From Kriegella sp963975415 (lineage in GTDB: Bacteria > Bacteroidota > Bacteroidia > Flavobacteriales > Flavobacteriaceae), in NCBI RefSeq assembly GCF_963975415.1, contig NZ_CAXBGN010000007.1, forward strand, positions 180,997 to 244,996: a stretch of DNA of 64,000 bases, read 5' to 3'. Positions 1 to 7,832 of this stretch are shown in pieces. The notes beneath the pieces are model-generated. The model made no database searches, was not told the DNA's origin, and worked only from the letters and a program-made list of their open reading frames with translations. A program made the translations under genes and the position numbers. The first letter of the stretch is position 1. Each line of letters starts with the position of its first letter.

Positions 1-460
1 TTGAAAATCTGCTATCCCCTTGTTATCTCTTGAGATAATCTTGGGCATCTTACTTCGCTCATCCGAAATGTAGCTCTGAAAATATGATAAGTTTAAATCC
101 AAAATAAAATATATCCGCAGTTGAAAAATAGTTATATGCTATTAATGCTAGGGGAATTTTGGGAATATGCCAACAAAGTACAAAATAAATTAACAACTAA
201 TAATTAATACATTCAATAAAATGAATTCGATAGTTGTATAAAAAATAAAAAATCTGCAGTGCAGTATAATTTTTGAGTAGTTCAACTCCAAGCTGGATTA
301 TGATTAAAACCACGCGATATAAACTTACCTATTCAATAAAATATCAACACTTTCGAAAAATATGCTTCAACTATGGGGTAAAAATTAAAAATCCCTCTCT
401 TGACTGTAAAGCACCACCAATTACCCAAGCTTTCATAACCACCAATCAATTGCATATTTT
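1..460. other. AT-rich upstream region, no firm gene
   Basis: No convincing gene lies here. On the minus strand an ATG at 48-46 opens a frame that runs off the window edge (it begins MPKIISRDNKG). It could be the 5' end of a gene leaving the window, but 16 residues and no clear ribosome-binding site cannot settle that. A plus-strand frame at 273-464 has low-complexity, non-protein-like composition and looks spurious. The stretch probably holds the promoter of the downstream aldarate operon, but I found no exact TAnnTTTG box. Confidence 0.3.
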
Positions 461-1225
461 ATGAAAAACCTAAAGACAAGACTTAAAAACGGAGAAGCCT
501 TAAATGGCTGCTGGTTAAATCTTGGCAGCTCATTAACAGCCGAAATTGTAGGGCAGGCAGGCTTTGATTGGGTCTTGATAGATCTTGAACATGGCTCAGG
601 GAATGAAAAAGACGCGCTCTTACAGCTTCAGGCGCTACAAGCCAGTTCAACGGGTGCCGTTATTCGAGTTGAGAGCAATGATAAAAGACGTATTCAGCGA
701 GCCTTAGACATGGGGGCCGAAGGCATCATGTGTCCACAAGTCGAAACCCCGTCAGATGCAGAAAAAGTAATTGAGGGCTTGTATTACGCACCTGATGGAA
801 AACGGGGCGTAGCCAAAATGGTAAGGGCAACGGATTTTGGTAAAAACTTCGATGCCTACAGAACAAAGTCGAAAGAGAACATTCTAGGGGTAATTCAAAT
901 AGAGACTACCGAAGCGCTAAACCATTTAGATGAAATTGCAGCTTTGGATGGGGTCGATGTATTGTTTGTGGGGCCTTCAGATTTAACGATGTCTTTAGGA
1001 ATATTTGGCCAACTAGACCACCCGCGTTATATCAACGCCTTAAAAGCCATTATCGCTGCTGCCGACAAAGCCAAAAAGGCAGTAGGCATCCTCCTGTTCA
1101 ACCCTGACGACTATAAAACTTATTATGACATGGGTATTCGACTAATTGCCTGTGGCTCCGACGCCACCTTTGTGAGTCAAGGCGCCTCCCAAATGGCCAA
1201 TTTGTTAAATTCAAAAAAAGCGTAA
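461..1225 (+). CDS. HpcH/HpaI-family class II aldolase (2-keto-3-deoxy-aldarate aldolase type)
   Basis: This 254-residue cytosolic protein has the HpcH/HpaI (GarL/RhmA) fold. Visible landmarks are DLEHG at 41-45, whose His44 matches the catalytic base, Arg69, the metal ligand Glu148 in IQIET, and Asp174 in GPSDL. The family cleaves 2-keto-3-deoxy acids retro-aldol fashion into pyruvate and a short aldehyde. It is followed after 9 bp by a GntP permease, then by a tartronate-semialdehyde reductase and a glucarate-dehydratase homologue. Cleavage of 5-keto-4-deoxyglucarate to pyruvate and tartronate semialdehyde is therefore the best guess. 2-keto-3-deoxy-L-rhamnonate is an alternative substrate. 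No strong Shine-Dalgarno is seen, as is usual in this phylum. Confidence 0.85.
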   Translation: MKNLKTRLKNGEALNGCWLNLGSSLTAEIVGQAGFDWVLIDLEHGSGNEKDALLQLQALQASSTGAVIRVESNDKRRIQRALDMGAEGIMCPQVETPSDAEKVIEGLYYAPDGKRGVAKMVRATDFGKNFDAYRTKSKENILGVIQIETTEALNHLDEIAALDGVDVLFVGPSDLTMSLGIFGQLDHPRYINALKAIIAAADKAKKAVGILLFNPDDYKTYYDMGIRLIACGSDATFVSQGASQMANLLNSKKA

Positions 1226-1234
1226 TCCACCACT

Positions 1235-2680
1235 ATGGCCTTAGTCAGTTTTTTTTCCGACCCTTTATTTATTCTTTTAATAGGTATTGTAATTGTTGTC
1301 GGTGGAATTATCGGACTTCGTCTCCACGCTTTTCTGGCCCTATTGATCGCAGCCTTCGCTGTGGCTTTATTGACCCCAGCTTCAGCTATTGAAACTTTCG
1401 CCTTGACCAAGGGCGTCAATGGTGAAACGGCACTCCAAATGTCCCATTGGCACGTCGGCAAACGAATTGCTATTGCCTTTGGCGAAACATGTGGTAAAAT
1501 CGGAATTCTCATAGCCATGGCCGCCATTATAGGCAAGTGTATGCTCGAAAGTGGTGCGGCAGAGAAAATTATACGGTCACTTCTCAAATGGACCGGGGTC
1601 AAAAATGCCCCCATATCATTTTTAGGAGGAAGTTTCTTTTTGGGCATTCCCGTTTTTTTTGACACTGTTTTTTACCTGATGATTCCCTTGGCCAAAGCGT
1701 TGGCCAACAAATTAGGGAAAAACTATTTACTTTTGGTACTTGCCATTACCGCAGGCGCCGCTATGGCCAATTCATTGGTGCCACCAACACCCGGACCTTT
1801 ATTCTTGATCAGCGAAATGAACATTCCTATTGGTATGATGATGTTGGGTGGTATTTTAGTTGGACTTTTCACTATTTCAACGGGCTATATGTATGCGGTA
1901 TGGGCGAATCGAAAATGGCCGGTACCCCTTCGCGATTCGGTTGACGCTCCACTAAAAGATATAAAAGCCTTGTCATTAAAATCAGATGAACACTTGCCTT
2001 CATTGTGGTTTTCTACGCTTCCCGTTTTAATTCCCTTGGTTTTTATAACCGTCAAAGCGGTAATTGATACTTTTATGAATATCGAGAACACCGAAAGCAT
2101 CTTACTAACTTTGGTTAACTTTTTCGGGGAGAAGAACACAGCCCTGATTTGCGGGGCGTTATCCGCATTGGTGCTTCTGGTGCTTCAAAAAAAAGAAGAC
2201 AAAACGGCTATGGGCCGGGCAGTTCAAACTGCACTCATGAGCGGTGGCGTCATCATATTGATTACCGCAGCGGGGGGCGCTTTTGGAGGAATGCTGCAAC
2301 AAACAGGCATAAGCGCACGTATCGGAGAACTTACCCAGGGCTATCAAATGGCCATCATACCCTTGGCTTTTTTTATAGCCGTTGTAGTTCGCACAGCCCA
2401 AGGATCGGCTACAGTTGCCATGATCACTGCATCGGGCATCCTTGCAGGAATGTCGGCAACAATGGACCTTGGCTATCATCAACTTTATGTCGGACTTGCC
2501 ATTGCCTGCGGGTCTAAAATATTTCCTTGGATGAACGATAGCGGGTTTTGGATTGTATGTAAAATGAGTAACTTGACAGAAAAGGAACTATTAAAAACAT
2601 TTTCACCCATGTTGACGATAATGGGTGTAACTGGTCTAATCGTCATTCTAATTGCCGCGCAACTATGGCCCCTGGTGTAA
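1235..2680 (+). CDS. GntP-family gluconate/aldarate:H+ symporter
   Basis: This 481-residue polytopic inner-membrane protein has about a dozen hydrophobic segments. The GntP signature is visible as SLVPPTPGP in the first half, along with a glycine-rich GIPVFFDTVFYL segment and a C-terminal half ending in a hydrophobic helix. The family imports gluconate, related sugar acids or glycerate with protons. It sits between the HpaI-type aldolase and the GarR-type reductase with short spacing, so it is the likely uptake system for the acid degraded by this operon. The exact substrate cannot be read from the sequence. Confidence 0.88.
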   Translation: MALVSFFSDPLFILLIGIVIVVGGIIGLRLHAFLALLIAAFAVALLTPASAIETFALTKGVNGETALQMSHWHVGKRIAIAFGETCGKIGILIAMAAIIGKCMLESGAAEKIIRSLLKWTGVKNAPISFLGGSFFLGIPVFFDTVFYLMIPLAKALANKLGKNYLLLVLAITAGAAMANSLVPPTPGPLFLISEMNIPIGMMMLGGILVGLFTISTGYMYAVWANRKWPVPLRDSVDAPLKDIKALSLKSDEHLPSLWFSTLPVLIPLVFITVKAVIDTFMNIENTESILLTLVNFFGEKNTALICGALSALVLLVLQKKEDKTAMGRAVQTALMSGGVIILITAAGGAFGGMLQQTGISARIGELTQGYQMAIIPLAFFIAVVVRTAQGSATVAMITASGILAGMSATMDLGYHQLYVGLAIACGSKIFPWMNDSGFWIVCKMSNLTEKELLKTFSPMLTIMGVTGLIVILIAAQLWPLV

Positions 2681-2741
2681 GAACAACAAGACTAAAACAT
2701 AATTAATTTTAATAAACAATAGTAGAAAAAGAACACAGCAA

Positions 2742-3614
2742 ATGGAAAAAGTAGGATTTATAGGATTGGGAATAATGGGAAAACCCATGGCACTAAATTT
2801 AATCAAGGCCGGATATACTGTATTGATATTAGAAACTAGCGCAGAGGCCAAAGCTGTAACTGCAGCCGGGGCAAAGTCGTATAGAACGAGTAATGATCTG
2901 GCCCATGATAGCGACATCGTCATAACGATGCTTCCCGATTCCCCTGAAGTTGAAACGGTAGTTTTAGGTAAAGATGGCGTTCTTGAAGGCATACGCCCGG
3001 AATCAATTTTCGTCGATATGTCGACCATAGCCCCCGCTACCGCAAAGAAAATACACAACGCCTTTCAAGAAAAAAAGGTTGAAGCATTGGATGCTCCTGT
3101 ATCCGGTGGGCAAGTGGGTGCCGAAAGCGGCACGATATCAATTATGGTCGGGGGAAGTGAAGATGCATTTAACAAAGTACTCCCACTATTTAATGTTATG
3201 GGGAAAAGTGCCGTATTGATTGGTGATGCAGGGGCCGGCCAAACGACGAAGGCTTGTAATCAAATCATTGTGGGAATGACCATTCAAGCCGTAGCGGAAG
3301 CTTTCGCCCTGGCCAAAAAAGCCGATGTAAATCTCGAAAAGATGAGGGAGGCATTATTAGGTGGATTCGCCCAAAGCCGTATTCTAGATTTACACGGCCA
3401 ACGCATCATCGATGACAATTTCAAACCCGGATTTAAAGTGAAATTACATAGAAAAGACATGAACATCGCGCTTCAGGCGGGAAAGGAATTCTCCGTCCCA
3501 TTACCCGGCAGTGCACAGGTCGCTTCTAACATGGATGCCCTAATCGCCCAGGAAAAAGGGGAGCTCGACCATAGCGCCCTGTACGTATTACTTGCCGAAT
3601 TGGCCGGTATTTGA
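2742..3614 (+). CDS. garR: 2-hydroxy-3-oxopropionate (tartronate semialdehyde) reductase
   Basis: This 290-residue protein belongs to the beta-hydroxyacid dehydrogenase family. The N-terminal Rossmann motif GLGIMG is at 8-13, the substrate-binding DAPVSGG segment at 118-124, and the catalytic lysine at Lys170 in GQTTKACNQ. Length and motif order match GarR/GlxR, which reduces tartronate semialdehyde to D-glycerate with NAD(P)H. The next step after the upstream aldolase would be exactly this reaction. No glycerate kinase is present in the window. A 3-hydroxyisobutyrate dehydrogenase role is a less likely alternative given the neighbours. Confidence 0.88.
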   Translation: MEKVGFIGLGIMGKPMALNLIKAGYTVLILETSAEAKAVTAAGAKSYRTSNDLAHDSDIVITMLPDSPEVETVVLGKDGVLEGIRPESIFVDMSTIAPATAKKIHNAFQEKKVEALDAPVSGGQVGAESGTISIMVGGSEDAFNKVLPLFNVMGKSAVLIGDAGAGQTTKACNQIIVGMTIQAVAEAFALAKKADVNLEKMREALLGGFAQSRILDLHGQRIIDDNFKPGFKVKLHRKDMNIALQAGKEFSVPLPGSAQVASNMDALIAQEKGELDHSALYVLLAELAGI

Positions 3615-3652
3615 ATGTTCCAATAGCTTGAATATCCTATTAAAATGAAACC

Positions 3653-4936
3653 GTGAAAATAACCGATATAGATATCACCCAGATTGCAGTAGGAGACCCT
3701 CCCCTATTAAATGCTGCAGGCCTGCATGCCCCGTACGCCCTGCGAATTATCGTAGAACTAATTACCGATTCGGGAATTACCGGACTGAGTGAAATTCCAG
3801 GAAGCGAAAAAATACATAAGGCCTTGTCCGAATTAAAACCATATCTCATCGGTCAAGACGTGTTCCAACTCAATATGATCAAGAAGTTGATCAATCAAAA
3901 ATTTGGGGAACGGGAAGACCAACGGGGCGTAGCTCCTTGGGACCAAAGGTTATTGGTTCATTTATTTAGTGCAATAGAAGTTGCCTGTTTAGATTGTATC
4001 GGAAAAAAATTAGACCGGCCCGTTGTTGATTTATTAGGCGGAAGGTCTAGAACCAAGGTACCCTTTTCGGCTTACCTTTTCTATAAATACGAAGGTGCTG
4101 GTGGCGCACTCGGATCTGGTACGGACAAAGAAGCAACGGGTTGGTTACGGGCCCGACAAGAAGAAGCCTTATCACCCGCCCAAATGGTCGACCAAGCCAA
4201 AGCCATGTGCAAGGCGTTCGGTTTTCAATCCATAAAATTAAAAGGCGGTGCCCGCCCCCCGGAAATCGAATATGAAAGCATTTTGGCTTTGCGAGAAGCT
4301 TTTGGGTCCGATATGCCTTTGCGGTTAGACCCGAATGCGATCTGGTCGTTGGAAACCGCCATAAAATACGGCAAGAAAATGGAGGGTATTCTCGAATATT
4401 ATGAAGATCCTGTCAGAGGCCAAATTGACATGGCTTTATTGAGTCAAAAAGTTAACATTCCGTTAGCGACCAATATGTGCACTACTTCTTTTGAAGACAT
4501 TCCTGCAAGCATTCGGTTAGGTTCTGAACATATCATTTTATCCGACCATCACTTTTGGGGCGGTTTGCGCGCATCTATGGAACTGAACAAAATCTGCCAA
4601 ACTTTTGATAGGGGATTTTCAATGCATTCCAACAGCCATCTCGGCATATCCATGGCTGCAATGGCCCATTTGGGGGCAGCAATACCTCATCTTGATTATG
4701 CCCTCGACACCCATTACCCTTGGCAGATAGACGAGGTAATAGAAGGCGGGAAAATTCCGATAATAGACGGATTCGTTACAGTATCGGACAGACCCGGCCT
4801 TGGAGTAACCTTAGATCGGGAGCAGCTGCAAAAACTGCATGAAAAATTTCTGGCATGCGGCTTAAAAGAACGCAATGATGAAGTAGAAATGCAAAAAGTA
4901 GACCCACAATGGCACTTTAAACTACAAAGATGGTAA
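3653..4936 (+). CDS. Enolase-superfamily acid-sugar dehydratase, glucarate-dehydratase-like
   Basis: This 427-residue protein has the mandelate racemase/muconate lactonizing fold. Catalytic landmarks are the KxK motif Lys195/Lys197, Asp226 and Asn228 in DPN, Glu251 in EDP, Asn274, Asp298 and His325 in HSNSH. Asn as third metal ligand and the LSDHHFWGG and HYPWQ segments are glucarate-dehydratase traits. The family member would dehydrate D-glucarate (or L-idarate) to 5-keto-4-deoxyglucarate for the aldolase upstream. The start must be GTG at 3653: an in-frame stop lies at 3641-3643 and the nearby ATG at 3645 is in another frame. The gene follows garR after 38 bp. Confidence 0.86.
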   Translation: MKITDIDITQIAVGDPPLLNAAGLHAPYALRIIVELITDSGITGLSEIPGSEKIHKALSELKPYLIGQDVFQLNMIKKLINQKFGEREDQRGVAPWDQRLLVHLFSAIEVACLDCIGKKLDRPVVDLLGGRSRTKVPFSAYLFYKYEGAGGALGSGTDKEATGWLRARQEEALSPAQMVDQAKAMCKAFGFQSIKLKGGARPPEIEYESILALREAFGSDMPLRLDPNAIWSLETAIKYGKKMEGILEYYEDPVRGQIDMALLSQKVNIPLATNMCTTSFEDIPASIRLGSEHIILSDHHFWGGLRASMELNKICQTFDRGFSMHSNSHLGISMAAMAHLGAAIPHLDYALDTHYPWQIDEVIEGGKIPIIDGFVTVSDRPGLGVTLDREQLQKLHEKFLACGLKERNDEVEMQKVDPQWHFKLQRW

Positions 4937-4985
4937 TCACCCCATAAGCCCAAGTCGCTAAATATGCTTTTAAAAACCTTTAAAA

Positions 4986-6164
4986 ATGAAAGAAATTGAA
5001 AACTTAAATCGAAGAAAGGCCCTCTCTACTTTATTAAAAGGAGGATTAGGAGCTACTGCGGCATTCGGGTCAATAGGAACTATTTCGGCTTGCGGTGACC
5101 AAGCTCAAAAGACAAGTGAAGAAGCCCCGGTTACCAAGACACCTAAAAAACCAATGTTGATGAAAATTGGATGTCAACATGGAGGAACCGGAAAAGAAAA
5201 CCTCGAATTTTTAGCCCGATACGGGGTTTTTAATATGGATGGTGGGTCTCCTAAAATGATCGAAGGCATTGGCTGGGACCTTGATGACTCCATGCGAAAA
5301 CGGGAAGCTTGCGAAAAATACGGTATCGCGCTAGACGCCTATCACCTTCCTTTATCATCTGCCGGCATTGAAAACATTAGCACGCCGAATATTATGTTGG
5401 GTAAAAGTCCGGAACGTGACCGCGAAATCGAAATGATTCAGCAAATGATTTCCGTCGCCAGTAAAACTGGTGTAAAAGCACTGTTATATAATACCATCAT
5501 ACACGTCATTCTCAGAACCGAACCCACTTTAGATCCGACACGGGGCAATTCCTATTACAGCACTTGGAATCTTGAAAAGGCCCTCGCTAAAAATGAAGGG
5601 CTTACCGTTGCCGGAAAAGTAGACATCGACGAAATTTATGAGCGCATCACGTACTTTCTTGACCGCGTGCTTCCTGTAGCCGAGGAATATAATATAAAGT
5701 TGGCCAACCATATCGCCGATCCCCCGGCACCTGTAGGTTTTCGTGGCATTACCCGATGGAACAGCCCCGACGTATTTGAGGGCATAAAACGCTTTGCCCA
5801 ATTGTACGACAGCCCTTCACATGGTTTTAACCTCTGTCTTGGATCGACGGCAGAAGGCTTAAAAGACCCAAGAACGGAAATTCTACCCATCATTAAATGG
5901 GTGGGCGAACGCAAACAGATATTCAACATCCATCTACGCAATATCAAAGGAGGGTATAATAATTTCCAGGAAGTCTATCCTGACAATGGCGATATGGATT
6001 TCGGTGAAATTATCAAAGCCCTACGTGATGTTGATTATGCCGGAATGGTCATGCCCGACCATATTCCGCGACACGAAGATCCGGGAAGCAATCTTCAAGG
6101 TCACGCCTATGCTTTTGGGTATATTAAAGCGCTAATGCACGCCATTGACATGGGCTATTCATAA
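4986..6164 (+). CDS. Exported TIM-barrel lipoprotein related to mannonate dehydratase (UxuA)
   Basis: This 392-residue protein starts with a twin-arginine-like NRRKAL segment, a hydrophobic stretch and a lipobox ending in ISAC (Cys36), so it is probably a Tat-exported lipoprotein. The remainder resembles xylose-isomerase-like TIM barrels and UxuA: HIADPPAP, an IHLRNIKGG strand and a GDMDFGEII segment match the metal-site strands of mannonate dehydratase. It closes the aldarate/uronate operon, with a terminator about 30 bp downstream. A periplasmic sugar-acid isomerase, epimerase or dehydratase is plausible. Because true UxuA is cytosolic, its function is unassigned. Confidence 0.7.
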   Translation: MKEIENLNRRKALSTLLKGGLGATAAFGSIGTISACGDQAQKTSEEAPVTKTPKKPMLMKIGCQHGGTGKENLEFLARYGVFNMDGGSPKMIEGIGWDLDDSMRKREACEKYGIALDAYHLPLSSAGIENISTPNIMLGKSPERDREIEMIQQMISVASKTGVKALLYNTIIHVILRTEPTLDPTRGNSYYSTWNLEKALAKNEGLTVAGKVDIDEIYERITYFLDRVLPVAEEYNIKLANHIADPPAPVGFRGITRWNSPDVFEGIKRFAQLYDSPSHGFNLCLGSTAEGLKDPRTEILPIIKWVGERKQIFNIHLRNIKGGYNNFQEVYPDNGDMDFGEIIKALRDVDYAGMVMPDHIPRHEDPGSNLQGHAYAFGYIKALMHAIDMGYS

Positions 6165-6191
6165 AAGAATTAGTTAGTTTAGTTAGTCGGA

Positions 6192-6228
6192 AACAGCATC
6201 GTTTGATTTAAATGGTGCTGTTTTTTTT
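6192..6228 (+). terminator. Rho-independent terminator after the aldarate operon
   Basis: A 9-bp stem, AACAGCATC (6192-6200) with GGTGCTGTT (6214-6222) including one G-U pair, closes a 13-nt loop and is followed by a T run to 6228. It ends the 461-6164 operon. Confidence 0.8.
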
Positions 6229-6504
6229 GAAAATCATCTTAAAAACCAGTTACGACAAAATAGCATTCTGTAACGCGTTCTATAGCATTATCTTCAGAAA
6301 TAAAACTAGGTTGCATATACATGGGAAAGGAATACCCATGTTTGACAATATTCTTACCAAAACACTTTATATCAAGCTACTAAACACTGTTTTTTATGCA
6401 AAAAAAACAGATTTCGTTGGGGTAAAACTCAACTTTCCATCTCTTTCTAAAGACAAGTAGTAAGTCTGGGCAATTACTTGCTATAGTACCTAATGGATTG
6501 AAGC
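6229..6504. other. Leader region before fecR; no sigma-factor gene
   Basis: About 340 bp separate the aldarate operon from fecR (the first part holds the terminator). A short plus frame at 6212-6460 begins inside the terminator and has no recognisable protein character. The gap is too short to hold an ECF sigma factor gene (about 550 bp), which normally precedes a FecR gene of this kind. Confidence 0.5.
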
Positions 6505-7725
6505 ATGAAATACACCCATTACAAAGAAGAAGATTTTGTAAAGGACACCTATTTTCAGAAATGGATCTTAGACCCTGACCGTTTGACCCGAAATTTTTGG
6601 GAAAATTGGGTACTTCAACATCCCCATAAAAAGGATACCGTTGAAAATGCGGCACGTATGATAAGACTGATACAATTCGCCGGCAAAGAAGAACTTTCTG
6701 CCACGGAAATTGATACGATGTGGCAAAATATTTTTCAAAAAAGAAAGAAAAAAAGCAACAGGAACTATTTTCAACTGTACCCTTCATCTCCATTTGAAAT
6801 CAAATCCCTTCTCCGGTTTGCGGCACTCTTTACTATCGTAATAAGTACCACCTTCGCGCTTTACCACTTGCTGTTCAATTCAGAACAAGGGAATATTGAG
6901 CCTATGGGCTCACGGATAACCTTAAAACTTGAAGACGGATCGGTGCACGTTCTAAAGGAGCAGGCCTCGGAAGTTATTATGAACGAAAAAGGGAATAGGA
7001 TTGTAAATCAAGAGCGAAACACACTCGTTTACGATAAGAAAAGAGTTAGTGACCAACAGCACATAGCCTACAATGAGCTCGTCGTACCCTACGGCAAAAA
7101 ATTCGAACTAAGACTTTCAGACGGCTCTCATGTTTTTTTGAATTCAGGCTCTAAATTGCGCTATCCTGTAGCCTTCTCAAACAATAGCGCAAGAAATGTT
7201 TTTCTTGATGGCGAAGCCTATTTCTCAGTAGAAAAAGATAAGGTTTGGCCCTTTAAAGTTATCACCAATACTATGAATACCCGGGTATACGGAACAAAAT
7301 TCAACATTTGCGGTTACGGGGAAGAAGAAGAAACCGCCGTAGTTTTAGTTGAAGGAAGTGTCGGTGTCTATAAAACCAGTAATGTCTCAAGCCATGACGA
7401 TATCAAAATTGTTCCAGGACAGCGCGCCCTCATGATCAAAGATGACATTTCCATCGACGAAGTAAACGTAAATAAGCACATCGCTTGGACAGTTGGAAAA
7501 TTGATATTCATCGATGACCCCTTTGAAACAATTGTCAAAATACTGGAAAGACATTTTAATATCGCTATTGACAACCAAGTTGCACCATTAAATAAAAAAC
7601 GATTTACAGGAACTTTCACCAAAGAATCCCTAGATCAAATTTTGAGGGTATTTCAAGAACACACCCCTTTTGATTTTAGGATAAAGGGAAGCACAATAAC
7701 CATCAGGGAAAAAGAAAAATCTTAA
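6505..7725 (+). CDS. FecR-family anti-sigma factor
   Basis: This 406-residue protein has the standard Bacteroidota FecR layout. A cytoplasmic N-terminal segment (1-100) contains the WxxW-type anti-sigma region, a single membrane span lies at about 103-124, and the periplasmic FecR domain (about 185-300) includes PYGKKFELRLSDGS and FLDGEAYFSV. A C-terminal DUF4974/secretin-like domain runs from about 330 to 400. It receives a signal from the STN domain of the SusC protein encoded 107 bp downstream and releases an ECF sigma factor. The partner sigma factor is not encoded next to it, so control must come from elsewhere. Confidence 0.9.
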   Translation: MKYTHYKEEDFVKDTYFQKWILDPDRLTRNFWENWVLQHPHKKDTVENAARMIRLIQFAGKEELSATEIDTMWQNIFQKRKKKSNRNYFQLYPSSPFEIKSLLRFAALFTIVISTTFALYHLLFNSEQGNIEPMGSRITLKLEDGSVHVLKEQASEVIMNEKGNRIVNQERNTLVYDKKRVSDQQHIAYNELVVPYGKKFELRLSDGSHVFLNSGSKLRYPVAFSNNSARNVFLDGEAYFSVEKDKVWPFKVITNTMNTRVYGTKFNICGYGEEEETAVVLVEGSVGVYKTSNVSSHDDIKIVPGQRALMIKDDISIDEVNVNKHIAWTVGKLIFIDDPFETIVKILERHFNIAIDNQVAPLNKKRFTGTFTKESLDQILRVFQEHTPFDFRIKGSTITIREKEKS

Positions 7726-7832
7726 AAATTACTGAATGAATTAAACGCAACCTATTACAAGTATGCATTCTGAAAGTGCTGAAACACCTTCAAGCAAAAC
7801 ACTCAATAACATAATCAACCAAAAAAGCAATT

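Noticed and set aside
273..464. Short plus-strand open frame before the aldolase gene
   Set aside because: Low-complexity, no family resemblance, and overlaps the aldolase start; more likely chance in an AT-rich leader.
6212..6460. 82-residue open frame before fecR
   Set aside because: Begins inside a rho-independent terminator and shows no protein-like composition; it is not a sigma factor.
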